Shown here: one piece after another, positions 1 to 7,650 of the stretch
Layout of the letters: the number at the start of each line of letters is the position of its first letter
Position numbering within the stretch: position 1 is the first letter of the stretch
From: CAYLHS01 sp964383535
Lineage (GTDB): Bacteria > Actinomycetota > Acidimicrobiia > Spongiisociales > UBA4744
Reading direction: 5' to 3'
DNA: 18,967 nt
Assembly (NCBI GenBank): GCA_964383535.1
Contig: CAYLHS010000044.1
Span: forward strand, 1-18,967
Translations under genes and position numbers: made by a program
The notes under the pieces: generated by a model
What the model was told of the DNA's origin: nothing
The model's input: only the letters and a program-made list of their open reading frames with translations
Databases searched by the model: none

Positions 1-2
1 TC

Positions 3-1283
3 GGAGCGAGCAGAAGAGAGGCTCACGACGCCAGTGACTTCTATGCTCGATTCCACCCGCCCGAGATCAGCGATGACGACACTGTCGCAGAGGCACCGGA
101 TCTCGGAGACGGCTGCCTCCTCGGCGACGCCAGGAGCATGGACGAACTGCCCGACAACAGCGTCGCCCTGGTCATCACTTCACCGCCCTACTTCGCAGGC
201 AAGGAGTACGAGGCCGAAATCGGGCGAGATGGGATCCCTGGCTCCTACATGGAATACCTCGAGATGCTGCGCGAGGTCTTCGCAGAGTGTGTGCGTGTTC
301 TCGAACCCGGCGGTCGCATCGCAGTCAACGTCGCCAATCTGGGACGCAAACCGTACCGAAGCCTCTCGTCTGACGTCATCGGCATCCTCCAGGACGACCT
401 CGGTCTCCTCCTACGGGGGGAGGTCGTATGGCGAAAGGCACGGGGGATGTCGGGCTCATGCGCATGGGGGTCGTTCCGAAGTGCGACGAACCCGGTCCTT
501 CGCGACACCACCGAACGGATCGTGATCGCCTCCAAGGGACGTTTCGACCGAGCACGCTCGGAGCGGCGGCGCGCCGACGAAGGGCTCCCGTCGCAGAGCA
601 CACTCAGTACCGACGAGTTCCTGGAGGCGACCCTGGACGTGTGGGAGATCCCCTCCGAGAGCGCGCAGCGTATCGGGCATCCCGCTCCCTTCCCCGTCGC
701 GCTGCCAGAACGGCTCATCAATCTCTACAGCTTCGAAGGCGACGTCGTGCTCGATCCGTTCATGGGATCTGGAACGACACTTGTCGCAGCAGCCAGGACG
801 GGTCGCAGGGGCGTCGGATACGACTTGGATCCGGCGTACGTCGACATCGCCAGAGAACGGCTCTCGGAGCCTCCTGGCGACCTATTCCCTCCGTTCGACA
901 AGAAGATCCTCGACATCGCGGTCGAGGCCCTCACCTCGGCCGGCTTCTCGATCGAAGGCATCAACAAAAAGGTCGCAGGCGTGACGGTTCCGATCATCGC
1001 CAGGGACCCGAACGATGCACGCTGGTTCGTCGACGTGACCGGCGGCCTCTCTGTCACGCCGGGCGGCCTTGCCACCAGCGACGGAGTCCTTCGATCCCTC
1101 GGCAAGGCGGCGATCCTCGCAGGCGCATCGACCAGCATCCTGCTGCTCACCTCCCATCTTCCCCAGCCCGCCACCGAGGCCGGCAGACTCCTCAAGGAAA
1201 CACGCGGCCGCCTGTTCGTCGAAGCATTGGAAGTGGCCGACGAAGCGACGCCGGCGGTACTCCGTGCACTCGCTCATCGGTAG
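3..1283 (+). CDS. DNA methyltransferase (TSPPY type, probable N4-cytosine) with C-terminal extra domain; 5' end cut off
   Basis: This is a site-specific DNA methyltransferase that transfers a methyl group from S-adenosylmethionine to DNA. The reading frame is open from the left edge with no ATG, GTG or TTG before the ATG at 138. The residues before that ATG (GCLLGDARS) belong to the conserved fold, so the true start lies outside the window. The catalytic TSPPY motif is at 177-191 and the AdoMet-binding DPFMGSGTT motif is at 754-780. This order (motif IV before motif I) is the beta class, and TSPPY favours N4-cytosine over N6-adenine methylation. A further stretch (WGSFRSATNPVLRD, then HPAPFP) matches the family's middle region. 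About 130 residues follow the methylase core. They include WFVDVTGG and LGKAAIL and resemble a C-terminal domain I recall in related actinobacterial enzymes; its function is not known to me. No restriction enzyme gene follows. Confidence is high for the family and moderate for the base methylated. Confidence 0.93.
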   Translation, partial: GASRREAHDASDFYARFHPPEISDDDTVAEAPDLGDGCLLGDARSMDELPDNSVALVITSPPYFAGKEYEAEIGRDGIPGSYMEYLEMLREVFAECVRVLEPGGRIAVNVANLGRKPYRSLSSDVIGILQDDLGLLLRGEVVWRKARGMSGSCAWGSFRSATNPVLRDTTERIVIASKGRFDRARSERRRADEGLPSQSTLSTDEFLEATLDVWEIPSESAQRIGHPAPFPVALPERLINLYSFEGDVVLDPFMGSGTTLVAAARTGRRGVGYDLDPAYVDIARERLSEPPGDLFPPFDKKILDIAVEALTSAGFSIEGINKKVAGVTVPIIARDPNDARWFVDVTGGLSVTPGGLATSDGVLRSLGKAAILAGASTSILLLTSHLPQPATEAGRLLKETRGRLFVEALEVADEATPAVLRALAHR

Positions 1284-1327
1284 CGATGCGCGCTTAATCC
1301 CTGGGTGCGTTTGAATCGGACCTGCAC

Positions 1328-2743
1328 ATGAAATACCGCATCCTCGTCCTCACCTTCGCGCTGCTCCTCGGCGCCTGTACCGCGCCCGTGGTGCACGACA
1401 CCACAACACCCCAAGAGACGACACAGACGACCGAGCCGCCATCCACACAACCTCCTGCCACCGGCACCACCGTGCCGAGCGGCACGCCGGCAACAGTGTC
1501 GTGTGATCAGGCACCCGCCGATTTCCAGGCACTCTGTACCGCCTACCACATTGTCTCCACGACCTATGTCGACCCTGTCGACCCGTCGGCCCTCGCTGAG
1601 GGCGCCGTGCAGGGCATCACCGACTACGAGAACGAACCAGGCGGAACCGCCCCCGATTCACTGACCTGCGCCCTGCCGGACCCATCGTTCAGCACCGTCT
1701 GCCAGGCGTTCGTGGAAGAGGAGCAGACCGATCCCGCCCCCGTCGGGGATCTGGTGGCCGCAGCCATCAACGGGATGATGAACACCCTCGACCCCTACTC
1801 CGTGTACTTCACGCCTGATGCACTGGCGCGATTCGAAGAAGAGACCCAGGGCCAGATCGAAGGAATCGGCGCCATGGTCCGGGCCGAGGACCCCAACGAT
1901 CCTGAGGGAGCAACGTGCTCGACCATCTCGGACAGCTGCGAACTCGTCATCGTCTCTCCTCTGGAAGGCGGACCGGCAGAGGGGGCCGGGTTGAAGTCGG
2001 GGGACGTCATGACCTCTATCGATGGTGAGTCCATCAATGGCTGGCTCGTGGACGAAGTGATCTCAGAGGTGCGCGGCCCGGCAGGAAGCACCGTCACGAT
2101 CGGCATCGAACGCGACGGGCAGCCGATGGAGTTCCCGATCACGAGAGCGGCGATCGACATCCCGATCGTGACTTCGCGGATGGTTGATGACACCACCGGC
2201 TACCTGGAACTCTCCGTCTTCTCGACCAATGCTCCTGCCCAATTCGACTCGGCCCTGCAGGATCTGTTGGATCAAGGCGCGACGAACATCGTCCTCGACC
2301 TTCAGCACGATCCCGGCGGCTCGCTCAACACGGCGATCTTCGTCGCGAGCGAGTTTCTCCCCTCCGGCTTGGTGCTTCGGACGGAGGCACCCGGTGACGT
2401 GCAGGAGTACTCGGTCGAGCCCGGAGGCATCGCTACAGACCCGTCCATCAAGCTGTACGTGCTGGTCGACCAGGCGAGTGCCTCGGCTTCGGAGGTCGTC
2501 ACCGGTGCGTTCCAGGACTATGGACGTGCCACCGTCATCGGTACCCACACGTACGGCAAGAACACCGTGCAGCAGCAGTACAACCTCAGCAACGGTGGAG
2601 CCATCAAACTCACCGTCGCCCGCTGGGTGACACCCGACGGGCACGACTACGGCGGCGTCGGACTGACCCCTGACGTGGAGGTTGAGATTCCGACCAATGC
2701 GCCGACCGACTACCTGCTGAGCAAGGCACTCGAGCTGATCGGC

Positions 2744-2755
<12 letters not shown>
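1328..2755 (+). CDS. S41-family C-terminal processing protease, predicted lipoprotein
   Basis: This is a secreted serine protease of the CtpA/Tsp family, which cleaves proteins from near their C termini. The N terminus is a lipoprotein signal: a short basic start, a hydrophobic run, then the lipobox LLGAC with Cys17 as the lipidated residue. A Thr/Pro-rich linker of about 35 residues follows, suited to tethering outside the membrane. A PDZ domain spans roughly residues 177-280 (LEGGPAEGAGLKSGD, then IDGESINGW). The catalytic domain carries SASASE and TYGKNT. The middle serine (Ser386) and Lys411 are 25 residues apart, as in the Ser/Lys dyad of Tsp. The length of 475 residues is normal. The gene starts 44 nt after the methyltransferase without a clear Shine-Dalgarno, and its last 12 nt overlap the end of msrA on the other strand. 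The substrate cannot be read from the sequence. Confidence 0.93.
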
Positions 2756-3388
<633 letters not shown>

Positions 3389-3446
3389 ACGGCAAGCCTA
3401 CGGTGAGTGGGGAGCTAGGCGAACGGGCTCACCTCGCTCGCCGCAC

Positions 3447-3467
3447 CTCGTGTCTCGTATCTCGTAC
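3447..3467 (+). repeat. Three tandem 7-bp units (CTCGTGT, CTCGTAT, CTCGTAC)
   Basis: In the 214-bp gap between the divergently placed msrA and DUF2461 genes, three heptamers of the form CTCGTNN follow one another without spacing. A CTCGCTCGCCG stretch lies just before them (3434-3444). About 40 bp downstream, GATACGA (3506-3512) and ATACGAAGTACGGC (3521-3534) give the same units in reverse orientation, so the gap has arms that could pair. Similar units occur at 5031-5044, 5121-5134 and 12738-12751. I read these as copies of a degenerate dispersed intergenic repeat. Confidence 0.55.
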
Positions 3468-3602
3468 GTTGCCGAGGTTGTTCCCAGACGGGGACGACTC
3501 GACGCGATACGAAGCCTGCAATACGAAGTACGGCAGCCGACGTACGGCCTGCCGCCTATCGAACCCCTTCCTGTTGTCCCGCCCACGACGTAGGTTGTCC
3601 TC

Positions 3603-4286
3603 ATGACACGATCCTTCTCGCCTTCGCTCTTCTCGTTCCTTCGTGACCTCGAAGCCAACAACGACCGCGAGTGGTTCGCTGCGAACAAGCAGCGCTATGA
3701 GCGCTCAGTTCGTGAGCCGGGCATGCAGTTCATCCAGGACTTCGCCTCGCACCTCGCCAAGATCAGCTCGCATTTCGTCGCGGACGCCCGACCCAACGGT
3801 GGATCGATGTTCCGCATCTATCGAGATGTCCGCTTCTCGCATGACAAGAGTCCGTACAAGACCAATGTGGGATTCCAATTCCGGCATGAAGCGGGCAAGG
3901 ATGCGCACGCCCCTGGCTTCTACCTCCACCTCGAGCCCGGAGCAGTGTTCGCCGCCGCGGGGCTCTGGCACCCGGACGCAGCGGCCGCTCGTTCCATTCG
4001 CGAGGCAATCGTCGCCGACACGGCCCTGTGGAAACGAGTCACGGGATCCAAGCGATTCCTCGACGTCTTCCACCTCTCGGGAGACTCGCTGAAACGTCCA
4101 CCAGCAGGGTTCGATCCCGATCATTCCTTCATCCACGACCTCAAGCGCAAGGACTTCATCGCCATGAGGGCACTCACCCAGAAGGCGGTCACGGCCGACG
4201 GTTTCCTCCGTGAGTACGCGAGGCTCTGTGCGAGTGCGGCTCCGCTGATGCAGTTCCTGTGCGAGGCAGTCGGGCTGCCGTTCTAG
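3603..4286 (+). CDS. DUF2461 family protein
   Basis: This is a conserved protein of the DUF2461 (TIGR02453) family, whose biochemical role is not known to me. The family's hallmarks are clear: an N-terminal FLRDLEANNDREWFAANK block, a RIYRDVRFSHDKSPYKTN block at about residues 76-93, and a GFYLHLEPG block at about residues 107-115. The length of 227 residues is normal. There is no signal peptide or membrane segment, so the protein is probably cytoplasmic. The ATG is preceded by only a weak ribosome site. It stands alone: msrA diverges upstream, and the next gene downstream is convergent with a gap of about 106 bp in which I see no clear terminator. Confidence 0.9.
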   Translation: MTRSFSPSLFSFLRDLEANNDREWFAANKQRYERSVREPGMQFIQDFASHLAKISSHFVADARPNGGSMFRIYRDVRFSHDKSPYKTNVGFQFRHEAGKDAHAPGFYLHLEPGAVFAAAGLWHPDAAAARSIREAIVADTALWKRVTGSKRFLDVFHLSGDSLKRPPAGFDPDHSFIHDLKRKDFIAMRALTQKAVTADGFLREYARLCASAAPLMQFLCEAVGLPF

Positions 4287-4392
4287 CGGTCGAGCCACCC
4301 GCCACAAGGACATCCGACAACCGGGGACAGACCAAGACGCACGAATTCCCGACGGCTGTTCGCGTGTGCAGACCCACCTCTGACAGTTGCGG

Positions 4393-4947
4393 CTACGCGT
4401 TCAGCCAGCTTGGCGCCTTGTCGAGGAGGAACTCGCTGATCTCCCTGCAACGGTCGAACACGTCGCATAGGTGGACCTCTGCTTTGGAGATGTCCACCAG
4501 CGAGACATCCACGCTGCCCCGAATGGCGAGACTGCGCTGCGGGGCATCGGTGACCTCCTGGAACGAGTCGATCGCCGACACTTCGAGAGGCAGTACCGTC
4601 CCCCCGACGCCGGCAAGGTCCGTCGCGAGCACCAGGAGATCGGGAGGCGACGGAAGCGGTGGGAGCACCCAGTTGAAGTAGAGGGGCAGGTAGTACTCAT
4701 CTTCTGGTTCGCTTTCGTCTTCGAACACCCTGTCTTCGAAGGCAAGAACCACTCTCGGATCGACCTCCAAAGCCATGTGCAGGTCCAGCGGGCCGCCGCA
4801 TGCCGTTTCCGGGTGCAGATCGACCTCCCACTGCTGGCGCAGCGAGTACGTTTCGATGAAGTGCCGCTCGTCGTGGACATGGAAGCCGTGCTCGATCGCG
4901 TGCATCTTCTCGTTCGCGATGAAGCCGTCGAGATCGACTACTGCCAT
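4393..4947 (-). CDS. Hypothetical acidic protein (184 aa)
   Basis: I do not recognise this family. The frame is supported by GC-rich third positions and by a balanced, protein-like composition, in contrast to the Arg/Ser-rich readings on the opposite strand. The protein is acidic, with a cluster of Asp and Glu near the middle (FEDESEPEDEYY). It has no signal peptide and no membrane segment, so it is probably cytoplasmic. Visible features are an HVHDERHF stretch near the N terminus, the run VLPPLPSPPDLLVLATDLAG, and LEVSAIDSFQEV. None forms a catalytic motif I can name. It converges with the DUF2461 gene and lies downstream, on the same strand, of the acyl-CoA dehydrogenase operon. A gap of about 200 bp with a hairpin separates them, so it probably has its own promoter. 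Confidence 0.7.
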   Translation of the reverse strand: MAVVDLDGFIANEKMHAIEHGFHVHDERHFIETYSLRQQWEVDLHPETACGGPLDLHMALEVDPRVVLAFEDRVFEDESEPEDEYYLPLYFNWVLPPLPSPPDLLVLATDLAGVGGTVLPLEVSAIDSFQEVTDAPQRSLAIRGSVDVSLVDISKAEVHLCDVFDRCREISEFLLDKAPSWLNA

Positions 4948-4994
4948 GGGGGCAAGGTTCGCACAGTCCCGTGGCTACTGCAATGGGACTGAGT

Positions 4995-5017
4995 TGGGTG
5001 CCGTCGGGCAGCACCCA
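4995..5017. terminator. Stem-loop between the acyl-CoA dehydrogenase and the hypothetical gene
   Basis: TGGGTGC (4995-5001) can pair with GCACCCA (5011-5017) around a 9-nt loop. It sits in a 203-bp gap, about 135 bp past the end of the minus-strand acyl-CoA dehydrogenase and 48 bp ahead of the next minus-strand start. No T-run follows. It could end the upstream operon's transcript or sit in the leader of the hypothetical gene; the sequence does not decide. Confidence 0.3.
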
Positions 5018-5030
5018 GCGTACTTCCGAC

Positions 5031-5044
5031 CTTGTACCTCGTAC
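5031..5044 (+). repeat. Two tandem 7-bp units (CTTGTAC, CTCGTAC)
   Basis: These two adjacent heptamers match the units at 3447-3467. They lie in the gap between the hypothetical gene and the acyl-CoA dehydrogenase. An inverted pair lies 76 bp away at 5121-5134. Confidence 0.45.
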
Positions 5045-5120
5045 CGGTCAAAGCGTCGAGCAACGCGTTCAAACCGGGCCGTGTGGACGTCCCTTCCGTG
5101 GTCCTCGGCACGCAGGTCGC

Positions 5121-5134
5121 GTACGAGATGCGAG
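5121..5134 (-). repeat. Two tandem 7-bp units in inverted orientation (GTACGAG, ATGCGAG)
   Basis: Read on the minus strand these are CTCGCAT and CTCGTAC, the same unit as at 5038-5044 but inverted. The two pairs bracket about 76 bp just past the 3' end of the acyl-CoA dehydrogenase gene and could form a long imperfect hairpin. Confidence 0.4.
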
Positions 5135-5150
5135 GGACCGCTCCCGAGCC

Positions 5151-6293
5151 CTATTGCACCGGAAGGCCCAATGATCGTGCGATGATCAATCGCTGGATCT
5201 CGCTGGTGCCTTCGCCAATCTCGAGGACCTTCGCATCCCGATAGGCGCGTGACACGGGCGACTCGTCCATGTAACCGGCACCACCGAAGATCTGCACGGC
5301 GTCGCGTGTCGCGCCGACGGCCACCTCACTCGCATAGAGCTTCGCCATCGATGCCGCCTCTCTGTAGGGGCGGCTCGAGTCTCTCAGCCACGCGGCCTTG
5401 TACGCGAGAAGACGGGCCGCTTCAACCGCCACCGCCATATCGGCCAGCTTGAACGCAATGGCCTGGTTGCTGCCGATGGGTCGCCCGAACGCCTCCCGCT
5501 CCTTCGCGTAGGCGGTTGACTGATCGAGACAGCCCTGCGCGACACCGACGGACATCGCTGCTATGGCGATTCGTCCATCGTTCAGGATCTCGAGAAACTG
5601 ACGGAATCCCCTGCCCTCGTCGCCCAGCAGGTTCGACGCCGGCACCCGACAGTCGTCGAAGGAGAGGCCATGGGTATCGGATGCTCTCCAGCCCATCTTC
5701 TCGTAGGCCGGCTCCACCGTGAACCCTGGCGTCCCTGACGGCACGATGATCGAGCTGATCTCGTCTGGACCTGTGAGTGCCGTCACGATCACCATCGATG
5801 TGATCGGCGTTCCCGAGTTGGTGATGAACGCCTTCGACCCGTTGATCACCCACTCGTCACCGTCCAGCTCGGCCCTAGTTCGAGTTCCGCCGGCATCGGA
5901 ACCGGCGTCGGGTTCGGTCAGACCGAACCCTGCAAGCGCACGCCCGCTCACGAGATCAGGCAACCAGCGACGCTTCTGTTCATCGGTACCGAACGCGAAC
6001 ACCGGGTTGGCACCCAGGCCGACTCCGGCCTCGAGCGTGATCGCGACAGACTGATCCACTCGTGCGAGCTCCTCGATGGCGACGCAGAGCGACAGGAAAT
6101 CAGCCCCGGCACCCCCGTACTCCTCGGGGAAGATCAGCCCGAACAACCCCAGCTTGCCCATCTCGCGCACGATCTCAGTCGGGAACGTGTGGGTGCGATC
6201 CCACTCTGCGGCGTATGGCGCGACTTCGCGTTCGGCGAACTCGCGAACGACCTTTCGGAATGCCCGGTGCTCCTCTGAAAGCTCGAAATCCAT
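5151..6293 (-). CDS. Acyl-CoA dehydrogenase
   Basis: This FAD enzyme oxidises an acyl-CoA thioester to the 2,3-enoyl-CoA and passes electrons to electron-transferring flavoprotein, as in fatty-acid or branched-chain amino-acid breakdown. Both family signatures are present: GFGLTEPDAGSDAGG in the middle domain and QIFGGAGYMDESPVSRAYRD near the end. The catalytic base is probably Glu361 in GEGTSEIQR, the medium/short-chain position. The length of 380 residues is standard. The start is fixed by a strong Shine-Dalgarno (GAGGAGG, 6298-6304 on the minus strand). It is the third gene of an apparent operon after whiB and a YbhN-like membrane protein, 39 nt behind the latter. No enoyl-CoA hydratase, thiolase or flavoprotein gene is nearby, so the substrate cannot be inferred. 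Confidence 0.97.
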   Translation of the reverse strand: MDFELSEEHRAFRKVVREFAEREVAPYAAEWDRTHTFPTEIVREMGKLGLFGLIFPEEYGGAGADFLSLCVAIEELARVDQSVAITLEAGVGLGANPVFAFGTDEQKRRWLPDLVSGRALAGFGLTEPDAGSDAGGTRTRAELDGDEWVINGSKAFITNSGTPITSMVIVTALTGPDEISSIIVPSGTPGFTVEPAYEKMGWRASDTHGLSFDDCRVPASNLLGDEGRGFRQFLEILNDGRIAIAAMSVGVAQGCLDQSTAYAKEREAFGRPIGSNQAIAFKLADMAVAVEAARLLAYKAAWLRDSSRPYREAASMAKLYASEVAVGATRDAVQIFGGAGYMDESPVSRAYRDAKVLEIGEGTSEIQRLIIARSLGLPVQ

Positions 6294-6332
6294 TGCTCCT
6301 CCTCAGTGGAACTCTACGGCACGAGCCAGAGG

Positions 6333-7319
6333 TCAAGTCGAGCCGGCATCCCCCGGTTGGCGATCGTGTGCGACCCACGCCCGCGCACCAGCGAAGACAC
6401 CGATCGCTGCCGGGATCCAGTACGCGATCACCCGGTAGGCCAGGACCGGACCAAGACTCACCGACGGCGACACACCAAACAACACGAGCACCCCGACGAG
6501 GCCCGCTTCGACAATGCCGAGGCCACCCGGCGATCCAGGCAGCCCACCCACCAGATGGGCAACGCCGAAAGCCACGATCCCCCTCAGGGGCGTGAGTGAA
6601 ATGCCAAGTGCTACGAACGCCAGCATCATCGAGCCAACCTCCGCAGCCAGCCGAGCGACGAGCAGGCCAACCTCGGGAAACGTCACTCTGCGGTCGACCG
6701 CGGTTGGGCCGATGAAGGTGCGGAGCCGCTCCGGAAGCCGTTTGGTCAGCGACCCCATCCATCGTGGTCCTCCCATGAGCAGCACCCCGACACCCACGCC
6801 CACGCCACCCACCACGACAGCGCCCGCCTGGAGCACCACTCCCGAGCCGCCGGCATGCAGGGCAAGGACCCCACCACCGGTCATCGCCAACAGCCCGCCG
6901 TAGTACAGAACCGTCGCTCGGAGCGCTGCACCGGCAGTTCCCGGGATCCGATCTCGGACCGTCCAGGCCATGGCCGCAGGCGTGAGTGCGCCGCCGGCGG
7001 GGATGAGGCGTGCGACACCACCGGCGACCAAGGCGGCCCGCACGGCGTCTTGAAGACGGAGACGAAGACCCCCGGCAGCAACGGCCTCCTCGAACATCGC
7101 GCCGAATGCGACCTTCGCTGCGAGTTCAGAGAACAGGGCGAGCGTGAGCATCCCCAGTGCGTCCAGTCCAACGACTGGAAGCTTCGCGCGTTCGCCGAGG
7201 AAGCGGCCGACCGCCACATACACGACGAGGCCGAGCAGAAGAAAGACCACCACGCCCCGGCCACCAAGGAGGTTCCGCATGAAGCGTGATGATCGTGACG
7301 CATCGTCCGGTGGACTCAC
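6333..7319 (-). CDS. YbhN/LPG-synthase-type integral membrane protein (flippase-like)
   Basis: This is a multi-pass membrane protein of the family that includes YbhN and the transmembrane part of lysyl-phosphatidylglycerol synthase (MprF). Members are thought to move or present lipids across the membrane. Many hydrophobic segments are visible, starting with VVVFLLLGLVVYVAVG near residue 24. The family's signature is clear near the C terminus: GGLPGSPGGLGIVEAGLVG, then AYRVIAYWIPAAIG. There is no aminoacyl-transferase domain, so it is a stand-alone membrane part of 328 residues. The start is a GTG at 7319 with a good Shine-Dalgarno (GGGAGGG, 7325-7331 on the minus strand, 5 nt away). It lies 21 nt behind whiB and 39 nt ahead of the acyl-CoA dehydrogenase, so the three are probably co-transcribed. 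The transported lipid is unknown. Confidence 0.88.
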   Translation of the reverse strand: MSPPDDASRSSRFMRNLLGGRGVVVFLLLGLVVYVAVGRFLGERAKLPVVGLDALGMLTLALFSELAAKVAFGAMFEEAVAAGGLRLRLQDAVRAALVAGGVARLIPAGGALTPAAMAWTVRDRIPGTAGAALRATVLYYGGLLAMTGGGVLALHAGGSGVVLQAGAVVVGGVGVGVGVLLMGGPRWMGSLTKRLPERLRTFIGPTAVDRRVTFPEVGLLVARLAAEVGSMMLAFVALGISLTPLRGIVAFGVAHLVGGLPGSPGGLGIVEAGLVGVLVLFGVSPSVSLGPVLAYRVIAYWIPAAIGVFAGARAWVAHDRQPGDAGST

Positions 7320-7340
7320 GCGAACCCTCCCGCGAGGCGA

Positions 7341-7589
7341 TCAGACCGCTCGCCGCATCTCTCGGCGAAGCAGACGACGCTGCGTTCCCGACATCCCTCC
7401 CCACACGCCTGTATCCATGCGCATGTTGAGTGCGTAGGCCAGGCACTCATCTCGAACCACACAGCCTGCACAGATCGCCCTCGCTCGTTGGTCCGGCACC
7501 CCTTCTGCCGGAAAGAATATGTTGGGATCCATGCCGATGCAGGCTGCTTCATGCCGCCAGTCCCCGGCGAGATCGAAAACCGGATCCAT
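7341..7589 (-). CDS. WhiB-family iron-sulfur transcriptional regulator
   Basis: Wbl proteins are small [4Fe-4S] regulators found almost only in Actinomycetota and their phages. They bind the primary sigma factor and respond to redox or nitric oxide. The four cluster ligands are Cys17, Cys40, Cys43 and Cys49, with the family's C-x2-C-x5-C spacing. The GVWGG turn (61-65) and a basic tail (RRLLRREMRR) for DNA contact follow. The frame stays open to an ATG at 7658, but that would add 23 atypical residues and overlap the divergent gene at 7651. The ATG at 7589 gives a normal 82-residue protein beginning MDPVFDLAGDW. It heads an apparent operon with the membrane protein and the acyl-CoA dehydrogenase, and is separated by 61 bp from the divergent phosphodiesterase gene. 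Which Wbl class it belongs to cannot be settled by eye. Confidence 0.95.
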   Translation of the reverse strand: MDPVFDLAGDWRHEAACIGMDPNIFFPAEGVPDQRARAICAGCVVRDECLAYALNMRMDTGVWGGMSGTQRRLLRREMRRAV

Positions 7590-7650
7590 AGGTGACCCCC
7601 GATCCTCAACTCGAATGATACCGTGCTGATTGTCTATGTAGCCTCTCCAC
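7590..7650. promoter_or_regulatory. Divergent promoter region between whiB and the phosphodiesterase gene
   Basis: This 61-bp gap must hold the promoters of both outward-facing transcription units. On the plus strand TATGTA (7635-7640) is a possible -10 box only 10 nt before the ATG at 7651, which would give a transcript that is leaderless or nearly so. On the minus strand TATCAT is a possible -10 box for whiB. I find no convincing -35 box for either, so these are weak calls. Confidence 0.35.

Noticed and set aside
428..1297. Plus-strand 289-codon frame overlapping the methyltransferase
   Set aside because: It is Arg-rich with no motif and is a shadow of the methyltransferase frame, which carries both catalytic motifs.
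4105..4125. GGTTCGATCCC resembling a tRNA T-arm
   Set aside because: It is inside the DUF2461 coding sequence and no acceptor stem, anticodon arm or D arm surrounds it.
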